Positions 43,699-53,459 of a stretch of 64,000 nucleotides of DNA are shown here, one piece after another (position 1 is the first letter of the stretch; every line of letters starts with the position of its first letter). This stretch comes from Tunicatimonas sp964551335. Its GTDB lineage: Bacteria > Bacteroidota > Bacteroidia > Cytophagales > Cyclobacteriaceae. The notes under the pieces were generated by a model. It was not told the DNA's origin. It searched no databases and saw only the letters and a list, made by a program, of their open reading frames with translations. The position numbers were made by a program, and so were the translations under genes. The stretch lies in assembly GCA_964551335.1 (NCBI GenBank), contig CAZKCO010000033.1, forward strand, positions 1-64,000, written 5' to 3'.

Positions 43699-44583
43699 AT
43701 GTTCTACAGACGTAAAATAATTTTGGGATTAATAGAACTCTTAGGTGGAGAAGTAGAAAAGCTGCGGTTCCAAAAGCTCCTTTTTTTGTACACCATGAAA
43801 AAGCAGCAGCCTGAGTATGATTTTATTCCATACAAGTTCGGTTGCTATTCGTACTCTGCAAAGGCTGATATGAATACAATGGTTAGAAAAGGCTACTTAA
43901 CCGAAACAGATAACAAGTATCACAAGAGTAGCAATGTCAACTATTGCCAAAGCCTTAAACCAACAGACTGCCAATATTTGCAAGAAGTGGTTTCTAAATA
44001 CGGTGAAATGAGCAGGGATTCTCTGATTAAACACACCTACTTGAATTTCCCTTTTTACGCCATTAACAGTACCATTGCCAAAGATATATTGCCAGGACAA
44101 TTATTTGAGCGTGTTGAAAGAGCAACTCCAAAGGACGGAGAAACCGCGTTGTTCACGATTGGATATGAAGGTATTTCCTTAGAAATGTACCTGCAAAAGC
44201 TTGTTCGTAATAATGTAAAGCTGTTGGTTGATGTACGAAAAAATCCATTGAGCATGAAATTCGGTTTTAGTAAAACATTACTAAAGAGATACTGCAATAG
44301 CTTAGGAATTGACTACTTGCATATCCCCGAAGTGGGTATCAACTCAGACAAGCGGCAGCAATTGGAAACACAAGCCGATTACGACCGATTGTTTGTGGAG
44401 TATCGTAATACAACCTTATCTGAAACAGACGAAGCACAACAATACATTATAAGTCTGTTAAAACAATACAACCGCATTTCTCTAACTTGTTTTGAAGCTG
44501 AACCTTGTCAATGCCACCGTTCGCATTTGGCCAATTCTATTGAGAAGTACCCAGACTTTAATTCATGTGTAATACATCTATAA
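43699..44583 (+). CDS. DUF488 protein with SocA/DUF4065-like N-terminus
   Basis: 294 aa from MFYRRKIILGLIELL (a TTG 24 nt upstream is also possible). The C-terminal half is a DUF488 domain: FTIGYEGISLEMYLQKLVRNNVKLLVDVRKNP and the hallmark TCFEAEPCQCHRSHLAN. The N-terminal half (LRFQKLLFLYTMKKQ, YDFIPYKFGCYSYSAKADMNTMVRKGYL) resembles the DUF4065/SocA antitoxin-like or Panacea fold. It is followed after 1 nt by a partner gene, so the two form a tight pair. The region is AT-richer than its surroundings, suggesting transfer. The function is unknown; a defence or toxin-antitoxin role is a guess. Confidence 0.8.
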   Translation: MFYRRKIILGLIELLGGEVEKLRFQKLLFLYTMKKQQPEYDFIPYKFGCYSYSAKADMNTMVRKGYLTETDNKYHKSSNVNYCQSLKPTDCQYLQEVVSKYGEMSRDSLIKHTYLNFPFYAINSTIAKDILPGQLFERVERATPKDGETALFTIGYEGISLEMYLQKLVRNNVKLLVDVRKNPLSMKFGFSKTLLKRYCNSLGIDYLHIPEVGINSDKRQQLETQADYDRLFVEYRNTTLSETDEAQQYIISLLKQYNRISLTCFEAEPCQCHRSHLANSIEKYPDFNSCVIHL

Positions 44584-44584
44584 A

Positions 44585-45397
44585 ATGCCTCTGACAAAAG
44601 TCCTTATCACTGTAAAAACCTATCCGACTATATCAGCAAAATATGATGAACTGGTTTGCACCGCAGGTTTTCGGGAGGATGGGACTTGGGTAAGGATTTA
44701 TCCTGTGCCTTTTCGAAAGCGCTCTTACACTGAGCAATACAAGAAATATGATTGGATCGAGTTAGACTTGGTTAAGAACATAAGCGATTTCCGCCCTGAA
44801 AGCTTTAGGCCAGCAAATTCAGAAACGGAAATAAACGTTGTAGGTCATATTGATACCGCCCGGAATTGGGAAGAAAGAAAAAAATTCTGTTTAGGAAAGA
44901 TTTATTTTAACCTTTCTGAACTCATTGCAGAAGCAAAGGACAAGAATATTGGTACCTCATTGGCGGTTTTTAAGCCAACGGAAATTTTAGATTTCTATGC
45001 TGAACCCGTCAATAGGAATTGGGGTCAGAAAAAGTTGGACGCTCTTTCTCAGTTAAACCTTTTCGAGACCAATAAAAAGGGAGAGTTTGAAGTGGTGAAG
45101 AAGTTACCGTACAAATTCAAATTCTATTTTAAGGACAACCAAGGAAAGAAAAGTAATATGATGATTGAAGACTGGGAAACGGGGCAACTATTTTGGAACT
45201 GTCTCGCCAGACACGAAGGAAATGAGCAAAAAGCCATAGAAGACGTTCGTAAAAAATACTTTGACGACTTTGCAATGACCAAAGATCTGCATTTCTACTT
45301 AGGAACTACTCAAAGATATCACTATGTATCTCAAAACCCGTTCATGATTGTTGGAACATTCCACCCAAAGGTCGAGAACCAAATGAAATTATTCTAG
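44585..45397 (+). CDS. Partner protein of DUF488 gene, unknown
   Basis: 270 aa, family not recognised. It has MPLTKVLITVKTYPTIS at the N-terminus, a repeated YDELVCTAGFREDGTWVRIYPVPFRKR block that looks like a small beta-barrel, and a C-terminal LHFYLGTTQRYHYVSQNPFMIVGTFHPK. Its start is 1 nt after the DUF488 stop, so translation is coupled and the proteins probably act together. Low GC like its partner. Confidence 0.75.
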   Translation: MPLTKVLITVKTYPTISAKYDELVCTAGFREDGTWVRIYPVPFRKRSYTEQYKKYDWIELDLVKNISDFRPESFRPANSETEINVVGHIDTARNWEERKKFCLGKIYFNLSELIAEAKDKNIGTSLAVFKPTEILDFYAEPVNRNWGQKKLDALSQLNLFETNKKGEFEVVKKLPYKFKFYFKDNQGKKSNMMIEDWETGQLFWNCLARHEGNEQKAIEDVRKKYFDDFAMTKDLHFYLGTTQRYHYVSQNPFMIVGTFHPKVENQMKLF

Positions 45398-45731
45398 GGC
45401 TTAATAAATCATAGGAAGGCTCAACAGCCAAATTGGTTAAAACTTGGTAAAGGTCTTGTCCGAGCAAATGCAGGTAATAAAACACGGAACGGATAGCAGT
45501 TTTCGCGAGTTTTGTGTTCTTAATAAACTTAGCATTGGTAGGCATGTATAAGAATACAAAATGCCCTGACTTTTATGTACGAGGCCGACTGAACTACTCA
45601 TAATGAAAGAATATACTGGGAGGACATGAAGTTTAATCCAAACCCCAGAGCTGAGATACTAAAAAATCTAATTGGTTAGAAAGAAAACGAAAATGGTCTA
45701 TCCAAAAGGCAGTGCCTCTAACATCTAACGT
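45398..45731. other. 334-nt AT-rich gap without a recognised gene
   Basis: No hairpin, tRNA-like sequence or repeat was recognised. A short minus-strand frame crosses it but is not convincing. It may be the right edge of the AT-rich accessory patch. Confidence 0.4.
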
Positions 45732-47114
45732 ATGGCTAAATCCAAAACAAAAACCATATACGTCTGTCAGGAATGTGGAACCTCTTCGCCCAAGTGGCAG
45801 GGTCGCTGTCCGGCTTGCGGGGCCTGGAATACCTACGTAGAAGAAGTCATTCAGAAGGAGACCCAAACGCCCACTTGGCGCAGTAATAAGCCTAAAGAAA
45901 AAGTAGCCACCCGCCCCGTTCCCTTGCAGGAAATTGAATATCAGCAGGAGTTTCGTACTGGCACTCAGGATGCCGAACTGAATCGGGTACTGGGCGGAGG
46001 TATTATGCCCGGATCACTAGTGCTGATTGGCGGAGAACCCGGCATTGGAAAATCTACCCTGATGCTACAGATTGCGGTATCGCTCCCGCAAAAGGTGCTC
46101 TACGTGTCGGGCGAAGAAAGCAGTCAACAGATTAAAATGCGCGCCGAGCGGCTGACCGCTTCTAAAAACCAGTCCTCCTGCTACATTCTGTGCGAAACAT
46201 CGCTAGCGGCTATCTTCAAACAGATTGAGCAACTACAGCCGGATATTGTCATCATTGATTCTATTCAGACGCTGCAATCAGCCCATATTGAGTCGGTAGC
46301 GGGTAGCGTGTCGCAGGTGCGGGAGTGCACTGGAGAGCTGATGAAATTCGCTAAAGAGAGCAGTACTCCGGTTTTTCTGATCGGGCACATCACCAAAGAA
46401 GGTAGTATTGCCGGACCCAAGGTTTTGGAGCATATGGTAGATACGGTACTTCAGTTTGAGGGCGACCGTCACCTATCTTACCGGATTCTACGAACCATCA
46501 AGAATCGCTTTGGCTCTACTTCCGAACTGGGCATTTACGAGATGCAGGACACCGGCTTGCGGCAGGTCAGCAACCCCTCCGAAATTCTTATCTCCCAGCG
46601 GGAGGGCGAACTAAGTGGTATCACCATTGGAGCTACCATGGAAGGTAATCGTCCGCTATTAATCGAAATACAATCACTGGTAAGTTCAGCCGCTTACGGC
46701 ACTCCCCAACGCAGTGCTACCGGCTACGATGCCCGTCGGCTGAACATGTTACTGGCAGTGCTGGAAAAACGAGTCGGCTACCGGTTGGGTACGCAGGATG
46801 TATTTTTGAATATGGCCGGTGGCTTAAAAGTGGAAGACCCGGCCATTGACCTGGCAATTTGTGCCTCGCTGGTTTCTTCCTTTCTGGATGTTCCCATCTC
46901 CAGCCGCATCTGCTTTGCCGCCGAAGTCGGGCTGGGCGGAGAAATTCGGGCAGTGAATCGCATCGAGAGCCGCATCAGTGAAGCCGAAAAGTTGGGGTTT
47001 GAAGAAATTTTCATTTCAAAGTTCAATACCAAAGGGCTGGATCAGAAGAAACACAAGATTCAGATTCATAGTATGAGCAAGCTCGAGAGTATGATTGACC
47101 ATCTAATGAAGTAG
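45732..47114 (+). CDS. radA: DNA repair protein RadA
   Basis: 460 aa. N-terminal zinc finger CQECGTSSPKWQGRCPACGAW (cysteines in first 35 residues), RecA-like ATPase with Walker A GGEPGIGKSTL, the KNRFG motif typical of RadA (RTIKNRFGSTSELGIYEM) and a C-terminal Lon-protease-like domain. It is a DnaB-like branch-migration helicase in recombinational repair. Single gene, 70 nt before the DUF5009 gene. Confidence 0.96.
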   Translation: MAKSKTKTIYVCQECGTSSPKWQGRCPACGAWNTYVEEVIQKETQTPTWRSNKPKEKVATRPVPLQEIEYQQEFRTGTQDAELNRVLGGGIMPGSLVLIGGEPGIGKSTLMLQIAVSLPQKVLYVSGEESSQQIKMRAERLTASKNQSSCYILCETSLAAIFKQIEQLQPDIVIIDSIQTLQSAHIESVAGSVSQVRECTGELMKFAKESSTPVFLIGHITKEGSIAGPKVLEHMVDTVLQFEGDRHLSYRILRTIKNRFGSTSELGIYEMQDTGLRQVSNPSEILISQREGELSGITIGATMEGNRPLLIEIQSLVSSAAYGTPQRSATGYDARRLNMLLAVLEKRVGYRLGTQDVFLNMAGGLKVEDPAIDLAICASLVSSFLDVPISSRICFAAEVGLGGEIRAVNRIESRISEAEKLGFEEIFISKFNTKGLDQKKHKIQIHSMSKLESMIDHLMK

Positions 47115-47183
47115 TCTATCTGGAAATGTGCTCCTGATTTCTTACCTTTAGAAAGAGACTACCTCCAACCTACTCTTTCTACT

Positions 47184-48368
47184 ATGGCTTTATATACTCC
47201 CCCCGCTACCGAGGAAACTACTTATCCACTGCTGGTCTCCACTCACAGTCCGGAAAAACCTGAAGAAGATAAAAAACCCAAACGTCTGCTCTCGATCGAT
47301 GCTCTGCGAGGGTTCGATATGTTGTTTATCTCCGGAGCCGGCACCTTTCTGTTATTGCTGGAAGGTAAAACCGGATTAGCCTGGGTAGATGCGATTGCCC
47401 GGCAGATGGAGCATCCGGCCTGGAATGGCTTTACCTTCTACGATTTCATCTTCCCCCTCTTTCTCTTCATTGCCGGAGTGTCATTACCTTTCTCGCTGAA
47501 CAAAGGACTTTCATTGGGGATGAGCAAAACCGATCTGTACCGTAAGGCTTTTCGCCGGATGCTGATACTGATTGCTTTGGGCATACTGTACAAGAATGCT
47601 CCCATCACGTTTTTTGAACCTTCGCAAATTCGGTTGGGAAGTGTGCTAGGGCGAATAGGGTTTGCCGGGTTTGTCACCACATTGCTTTACTTAAACTATT
47701 CGGATAAAGCCCGAATTGGCTGGGTAGCCGGTATTTTGGTGCTCTACTACGCGGCACTTTTCCTCATTCCCGTACCTGGTTATGGCGCGGGTGACCTATC
47801 GTTTGAAGGCAATCTGGTAGGCTGGTTTGATCGGACTTTCCTGCCCGGTAGAATGCTTCAGGGCACCTACGACGAGCTTGGGCTATTAACCCAGTTCCCG
47901 GCACTTTGCCTGACTGTTTTAGGCGCAGCTGCCGGAGACATTTTAAAGGCTGGCCTAACTGACGCTAAAAAGCTCCAGCGGCTACTCGTAGGCGGAGTGG
48001 TTTGCCTAGGATTGGGGTTACTCTGGGGCCTTCACTTTCCGATTAATAAGCATCTGTGGACTAGCTCCTTCATTCTGCTTACTGGCGGTATGGCTTTTCT
48101 GTCGTTGGGATTATTTTTCTGGATTATTGATATGCTTCACTTCCGGCGCTGGGCTTTCTTCTTCCAGGTAATCGGTCTGAACTCACTGACCATCTATCTG
48201 GCCTATCGCTTCATTAACTTCGGACAAACGGCAGAATTACTGTTTGGTGGCTTGTACGCACCGGCCTCCGAAGCCTGGCACGGAGTTTTTCAGTCGTTAG
48301 GTGCCTTAGCCCTGGTATGGCTCTTTCTGTATTTCCTTTATCGGAATAAATTGTTTTTGAAAGTTTAA
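47184..48368 (+). CDS. DUF5009/heparan-alpha-glucosaminide N-acetyltransferase-like membrane protein
   Basis: 394 aa with about ten membrane helices. The start of the domain RLLSIDALRGFDMLFISGAG and YDFIFPLFLFIAGVSLPFSL match the DUF5009/YeiB-HGSNAT group of acyltransferases. The probable active His of HGSNAT lies in the loop after the second helix; here MEHPAWNGF is the candidate. Possible role: acetylation of extracytoplasmic amino sugars. Confidence 0.87.
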   Translation: MALYTPPATEETTYPLLVSTHSPEKPEEDKKPKRLLSIDALRGFDMLFISGAGTFLLLLEGKTGLAWVDAIARQMEHPAWNGFTFYDFIFPLFLFIAGVSLPFSLNKGLSLGMSKTDLYRKAFRRMLILIALGILYKNAPITFFEPSQIRLGSVLGRIGFAGFVTTLLYLNYSDKARIGWVAGILVLYYAALFLIPVPGYGAGDLSFEGNLVGWFDRTFLPGRMLQGTYDELGLLTQFPALCLTVLGAAAGDILKAGLTDAKKLQRLLVGGVVCLGLGLLWGLHFPINKHLWTSSFILLTGGMAFLSLGLFFWIIDMLHFRRWAFFFQVIGLNSLTIYLAYRFINFGQTAELLFGGLYAPASEAWHGVFQSLGALALVWLFLYFLYRNKLFLKV

Positions 48369-48404
48369 CTACTGAGCCTACTGGATAAAGAAGTTTTTGA
48401 TCCC

Positions 48405-49940
48405 TTATTTCGTCATGGTCGAGTACAGAAAATCCAACGCCGCTTCATCGGGTAAAGGTTTAGCCTCTGCCTCTTTCCCAAATACCATAATTTCTTTATC
48501 CCGGAGGTTATACTCCGGCCATGTTGGTAAGCTTCGCCCATTTGGATCTCCACTCTTAATAAAGTTAGCCCAGAAAGACGACATAGTGTCGGCTAATTGA
48601 TGATCAGTTTGTTCCCAAGGGCGGTCTACAAAACTCAGATTATCGTAAGCGTACGGAACTTCCCCGGTGTGAAATGCGCCGTACTTCACGTATTCACCGG
48701 TAGCGGGCACTTTGCGGGTGAAGCGGTAAACGTACACCGGTAAGCCCTGCTCGCTCTGTACATTGGCCCAAGTGTAATTCTGCGTCCCAAAGATCATATC
48801 TCGCGATACTTTTAACTGAGAATCAGCGGCCACCGAATCATCAGTGGCGGGATAATAGCTCAGAAATTCTTTAGCATCAGCACCATATTGCTCCTCAGCC
48901 TGCTGCCGAAAATCCTTTGCATTTTTAATAGGGCCAAAAAGTAGCCCTTCGTCCTCGTTCCAACCAGTCAGTAATGCCACTTTATTTTGTTTTCCTTGGG
49001 TGAAAATATCTACGATATGATCCGGTAACACATAACCATCAATCACGGGGCCGCGTAAACTGGAAGAAGCCTTCATCAAGGTATCGGCCGGTAAATCTCT
49101 CAAGGCAGTCAGCGAGGAAACACCAAGCGATTCGGTAACTCTTTCCCCTTCTTCTTCGGCCTGTTTTAACATAGCACTTCGTCGGGAGAAACTGGCACCA
49201 CTGTGAGCAATCGCTTGCTGAAATAACCCCTCGGCTAGCGGAGAAGCCACCAGGCAATTTACACTCATAGAGCCAGCGGATTGTCCCGCAATGGTCACAT
49301 GATCCGGGTCGCCTCCGAAAGCCGCAATATTTTCCTGCACCCATTCTAAAGCTGCGATCTGATCCATCAGCCCGTAGTTACCGGAAGCATTATGGACTGA
49401 CTCTTGGGTTAGTGCAGGATGGGCAAAGAAGCCGAAGATACCCACCCGGTAGTTAATGCTAACGAATACTACTCCCTTTTCAGCCATTGCCTCTCCGTCG
49501 TAGATAGGCACCCCGCTACCTCCGCTCGTAAAGCCGCCTCCGTAAATCCAGACCAGCACCGGTCGCTTTCCGGCTGTGTCATTGGCTCCCGTCCACACAT
49601 TCAGGTAGAGACAGTCTTCATCAATAGGTTCTTTGGGAATCAAAAATTCTTCACTCCACATGCTAAAGGGAGCCGGTTCGTTCTGCATTGGGCTAGGACC
49701 AAATGTATTTGCCTTACGTACTCCCGACCAGGGTTCAACGGGTTGCGGAGGCTTCCAACGAAGCTCGCCCACGGGTGGGGCTGCAAAAGGAATCCCTCTA
49801 AAAACGGTGATATCCCCTGACTGATTTTTGGTGCCGGAAACCAGGCCAGCTTCGGTTTGCACCGTGTCAATAGGTTCGGCATGGATCTTTAAAACAAATA
49901 AGCCCATAAAGATGAAGATGGGGAGTCGTAGTGCAGACAT
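48405..49940 (-). CDS. Secreted type-B carboxylesterase, copy 1 of 3
   Basis: 511 aa with a signal peptide (about 1-21). Alpha/beta hydrolase of the para-nitrobenzyl esterase/cholinesterase type: FRGIPFAAPPVGELRWKPPQP, EDCLYLNVWTG, oxyanion GGGF, nucleophile Ser221 in GQSAG (Glu in many relatives is Gln here), and the late His in FHTGEVPYAYDN. The catalytic acid is probably in WNEDEG. It is last in a minus-strand run of three esterases, 63 nt after copy 2. The substrate is unknown. Confidence 0.92.
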   Translation of the reverse strand: MSALRLPIFIFMGLFVLKIHAEPIDTVQTEAGLVSGTKNQSGDITVFRGIPFAAPPVGELRWKPPQPVEPWSGVRKANTFGPSPMQNEPAPFSMWSEEFLIPKEPIDEDCLYLNVWTGANDTAGKRPVLVWIYGGGFTSGGSGVPIYDGEAMAEKGVVFVSINYRVGIFGFFAHPALTQESVHNASGNYGLMDQIAALEWVQENIAAFGGDPDHVTIAGQSAGSMSVNCLVASPLAEGLFQQAIAHSGASFSRRSAMLKQAEEEGERVTESLGVSSLTALRDLPADTLMKASSSLRGPVIDGYVLPDHIVDIFTQGKQNKVALLTGWNEDEGLLFGPIKNAKDFRQQAEEQYGADAKEFLSYYPATDDSVAADSQLKVSRDMIFGTQNYTWANVQSEQGLPVYVYRFTRKVPATGEYVKYGAFHTGEVPYAYDNLSFVDRPWEQTDHQLADTMSSFWANFIKSGDPNGRSLPTWPEYNLRDKEIMVFGKEAEAKPLPDEAALDFLYSTMTK

Positions 49941-50003
49941 GATTAGGTAGTTAAGAGCGTATCAGTATACGTAATAAACCTGATACGCCCTAACAGCAAT
50001 TCA

Positions 50004-51638
50004 TTAATTGCCTGCGCTTGCGCTGGGACCTGAATCTTCAGAAGTAATCTCCAGCAACACCTGATCGTGATGATTTCTTATTTCGCTCTCATTATCAAAG
50101 ATCATGGTAGCTCCATTCTCTTCGGTATAAGCGGGCCACTCCGGCAGTCCATCGTGATTAGGGTCACCGTTTCGGGCGAAGTTTACCCAGGCTTGGCTCA
50201 TTTTTTCGGCTAGTTCGTGCGCTTTCTCTCCGCCGCCCGTCATTTCTTTACAGCGTTCAATATTATCAAACACGAACGGCAACTCCATGCAGTGAATAGA
50301 CTTGTATACCCCATCCAACACCGGCGATTCCCAGGTAAAAAGATAGGAGTAAACAGGTGCCTCCCCATTCGCTGATTTTTGGTTGGCGTGCTGAACCACT
50401 CCGGGCCGGAACCTTATATCGACATCAATATAATCGGACGGTTCATCAGTTTCGGGATAAGCTTCTTTTACGGCAGCCATATAGTTATCGGCCTGCTCGC
50501 CGTACTGTTCCTTGATTCTTTTTTCTGCCTCTTCCATAGATATATTTTGATTTTGCGGCTGGAAAGGAACGAATTCGGTTTTAGTAGATCCTACCAACAG
50601 TGGAACATCATTAGAGAGTGCCCAGGCTTCATCTTGGGTAGGTTGATAAGGCAAAAACTTTCCATCCAATACCGGCCCCCAACCTAACCCCCGGCCAAGT
50701 ACTGGCTTGCCTTCGGCTTTTAATTCCTCGTTCACCTTTTGTAATGCTTTGCTGGCCGCAGCATGTAATGTCAGATACGGTACGTTTTGAAGCGAATCTA
50801 TCTGATTTTCGGGAATGTTCAATTCTTCCAGAACGGCAACTCCTACGCGCCGGGCAGTTTCGGATTCCGTGAACCCACTCAGTAAGCTGCCACTCTGTAC
50901 GATCGCTTTGTGAAATAATCCTTGAGCTGAAGGAGCGCTCATCATAGAAACTACTTTTCCTCCTCCACCCGACTGCCCAAAGATGGTTACATTGTTCGGA
51001 TCACCGCCAAATTTTGAGATATTCTCCTTCACCCATTCCAGCGATGCTACCAAGTCCATCAAACCAACATTGGCCGACGACTTATACTGCTCACCAAAAG
51101 CTGATAAATCCAGAAAGCCTAAAACATTTAACCGGTGATTTACCGAAACCAACACTACGTCGCCGTTTTTACTGATGTTCTCACCATCGTAAGAAGGCAG
51201 CTCGATGGATGATCCAGCACTAAACCCACCGCCGTGAAACCACACCATGACTGGTCGCTGGGCATTGTCGTTAATGCTCTGAGTCCAGACGTTCAGGTTC
51301 TGGCAGTCTTCGTTATGGTAACCCCAGTTGTGTTGGAACAGAAATTCGGTTTCATCATTCACCTGCGTGGTGGGGGGAATAGGACATACCGGACCGTAGG
51401 TCATGGAGCTACGCACTCCCTCCCAGGGTTCGGGCTTTTCGGGCGGCATAAACCGTTCGGATTGGGCATAGGGTATTCCTTTGAAAATATAAGTGTCGCC
51501 CTGGGTGTAGCCCCGAACCTTTCCGCTGTTCGTTTCTACAACGGCAAATTCCTTTCCGGTCTTCAAAGGTGTATCATGTTGGGCCATTACCAAGGCTGGC
51601 AGCATAAACAAGAGTAGTAATAGGTGTTGTGTTTTCAT
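50004..51638 (-). CDS. Secreted type-B carboxylesterase, copy 2 of 3
   Basis: 544 aa with a signal peptide (about 1-19). The nucleophile is Ser223 in GQSGG instead of the usual G-x-SAG, and the run GQSGGGGKV is Gly-rich. The oxyanion loop HGGGFSAGS, EDCQNLNVW and the late His in SIHCMELPFVFDN are present. More divergent than the two copies around it, suggesting a different substrate. Spacing is 44 nt to copy 3 upstream. Confidence 0.92.
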   Translation of the reverse strand: MKTQHLLLLLFMLPALVMAQHDTPLKTGKEFAVVETNSGKVRGYTQGDTYIFKGIPYAQSERFMPPEKPEPWEGVRSSMTYGPVCPIPPTTQVNDETEFLFQHNWGYHNEDCQNLNVWTQSINDNAQRPVMVWFHGGGFSAGSSIELPSYDGENISKNGDVVLVSVNHRLNVLGFLDLSAFGEQYKSSANVGLMDLVASLEWVKENISKFGGDPNNVTIFGQSGGGGKVVSMMSAPSAQGLFHKAIVQSGSLLSGFTESETARRVGVAVLEELNIPENQIDSLQNVPYLTLHAAASKALQKVNEELKAEGKPVLGRGLGWGPVLDGKFLPYQPTQDEAWALSNDVPLLVGSTKTEFVPFQPQNQNISMEEAEKRIKEQYGEQADNYMAAVKEAYPETDEPSDYIDVDIRFRPGVVQHANQKSANGEAPVYSYLFTWESPVLDGVYKSIHCMELPFVFDNIERCKEMTGGGEKAHELAEKMSQAWVNFARNGDPNHDGLPEWPAYTEENGATMIFDNESEIRNHHDQVLLEITSEDSGPSASAGN

Positions 51639-51682
51639 AAGTTTAGTAATTAATGCTTTTTATTTAAGTCTTCACTTTATGG

Positions 51683-53335
51683 TTATTGACCTTGAGCGGT
51701 CGCTTGTTCTTCCTGATAAGATTTGTCTAAAAATAGGTACCGGCCATCATCTTCGGCATTTACCGCTTCGGACTCCACGTCAATGACCATTACCGGGGGA
51801 GTAGCATCATTGGCCTCGGCAGCGGGCCATTCGGGAAGTCCTTCGCCATTGGGGTCTCCCGTCATAATGAAATTAGCAAAGTAGCCCTGCATGGTTTCCG
51901 ATACTTGGTAATCCTCCTCCGTCCAGGCGTATTCGTCGGTTAAATCCAGGTTGCCCATCGCATACGGTATCTCGGCGGCGTGCACGGCACCTATGGGTTG
52001 CGGTGCTTTCTCAGCCGCATCTTCTTTTTTTACCGTACCTCCGGCTAATCCCGAGGCCAGCGTTTCATCTTTCAATGGTGGACGAATTCTGCTGTACAGA
52101 TAGCGGTATACCGATTGGTCGCTGTTTTTGCGGTGCAGGTCAAACCACTTCCAGGTGCTATATGAGATAAATCGATCGGAAGCTAATGCCGTAGCGGACA
52201 TTTCTATCTCCTTTTCCGAACCATGAGGGTACAGCTTCAAAACTTCCTCGTAATCATTGGGATAAACCTCCTTTACTTTCTTGATATAACTTTCTTCCGT
52301 ATAGGGCTCACCTTGCATAAAAGCCATACCGGGTATTTCGGCTGAGTTCCATCCCAATAACAAAGGCACCTGAGCCTGTTCGCCGGCTTGAAAGATTTCC
52401 GGAAGGGTTTTCGGAAGGAAGTAGCCATCAATCACCGAAGGAAAGCCGAATCGCTTGGATTCATTATAGGCCCCAAAAATCTCATCAGTACTCGCGGCTC
52501 TCAATTCGGCTAGCGAATGGTAACCGGCTTTTTCGGCAAACTCTTTTCCCGTCTGCTCAGCTTCCGAAAGGGGCACCGGAGCCAGCGTAGGGTGAATGGC
52601 GGCTCCACTCTCGCCGATGGCTCCCGCAATCAAACTCTTCGATAGCGGTGAAGCCATCTGGGCACTCACCGAAATAGAACCGGCCGATTCGCCGGCAATA
52701 GTCACTTGGTTAGGATCACCCCCAAAAGCCGTGATGTTTTCCTGCACCCACTTCAGGGCTTGATGCTGATCGAGCAAACCGTAGTTACCCGATGCCCCGT
52801 ACGGCGATTCCTCACTCAGTTCGGGGTGAGCCAAGAAACCAAAGATATTCAGGCGGTAATTGACCGTGACCGCTACCATTCCCTTTTGCGCCATACTTGC
52901 TCCGTCGTAGCGAGGCTCAGATCCGCCACCGGCCACAAACCCGCCACCGTAAAAATAAACCAGCACCGGTAGCTCTTCGGCATTTTCATCGGCTGGAGCC
53001 CAGACATTCAGATACAGGCAGTCTTCACTGTTGCTCGGAGAGCGAAATTTCATATCACCAAAGACGTTAGCTTGTACCGGAGAGGGACCAAAACTTTTGG
53101 TTTCCAGTACCTCGCTCCAGTCATCAGCCGGTTGCGGAGCTTTCCAGCGGAGCTCATCTACTGGTGGCTTGGCAAATGGAATCCCCAAAAAGAGATTTAG
53201 TCCTTTTTCAGCATCATGAAACCCCTCAATAGTACCGTTCTCTATTTTGGTCTGTACAGCAGTCTGGTCTTCTTGAGCGATCAGGTAGGTATTCATGCAG
53301 CAAATTCCCAAAATCAGGTAAAGTATCTTTTTCAT
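51683..53335 (-). CDS. Secreted type-B carboxylesterase, copy 3 of 3
   Basis: 550 aa with a signal peptide (about 1-20). Nucleophile Ser217 in GESAGSIS (canonical), oxyanion GGGFVAGG, EDCLYLNVWAP, and the late His in AVHAAEIPYAMGN. It is the first gene of the esterase operon. The 124-nt gap to the divergent NrtR-type regulator holds a 9-bp inverted repeat at 53383-53403. Confidence 0.92.
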   Translation of the reverse strand: MKKILYLILGICCMNTYLIAQEDQTAVQTKIENGTIEGFHDAEKGLNLFLGIPFAKPPVDELRWKAPQPADDWSEVLETKSFGPSPVQANVFGDMKFRSPSNSEDCLYLNVWAPADENAEELPVLVYFYGGGFVAGGGSEPRYDGASMAQKGMVAVTVNYRLNIFGFLAHPELSEESPYGASGNYGLLDQHQALKWVQENITAFGGDPNQVTIAGESAGSISVSAQMASPLSKSLIAGAIGESGAAIHPTLAPVPLSEAEQTGKEFAEKAGYHSLAELRAASTDEIFGAYNESKRFGFPSVIDGYFLPKTLPEIFQAGEQAQVPLLLGWNSAEIPGMAFMQGEPYTEESYIKKVKEVYPNDYEEVLKLYPHGSEKEIEMSATALASDRFISYSTWKWFDLHRKNSDQSVYRYLYSRIRPPLKDETLASGLAGGTVKKEDAAEKAPQPIGAVHAAEIPYAMGNLDLTDEYAWTEEDYQVSETMQGYFANFIMTGDPNGEGLPEWPAAEANDATPPVMVIDVESEAVNAEDDGRYLFLDKSYQEEQATAQGQ

Positions 53336-53382
53336 CTTGAATAATTAAAAAAGTCTTTCAGTTGAAATAGTAAAAAGATCTT

Positions 53383-53403
53383 ATTATGTAATTTTTACAT
53401 AAT
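53383..53403. promoter_or_regulatory. Perfect inverted repeat between esterase operon and NrtR-type regulator
   Basis: ATTATGTAA (53383-53391), 3 nt, TTACATAAT (53395-53403). The 21-bp dyad sits in the divergent gap, 48 nt from the esterase start and 57 nt from the regulator start, the expected place for an operator controlling both directions. Confidence 0.6.
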
Positions 53404-53459
53404 GATAGAAAATTCTTTTAATATGTCAAAAGTACACAATAGAAAATTTATATTAGAGC

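Noticed and set aside
45342..45545. A 67-codon minus-strand frame in the gap before radA, perhaps a gene remnant
   Set aside because: It overlaps the end of the DUF488 partner gene, has no family resemblance and no recognisable start context.
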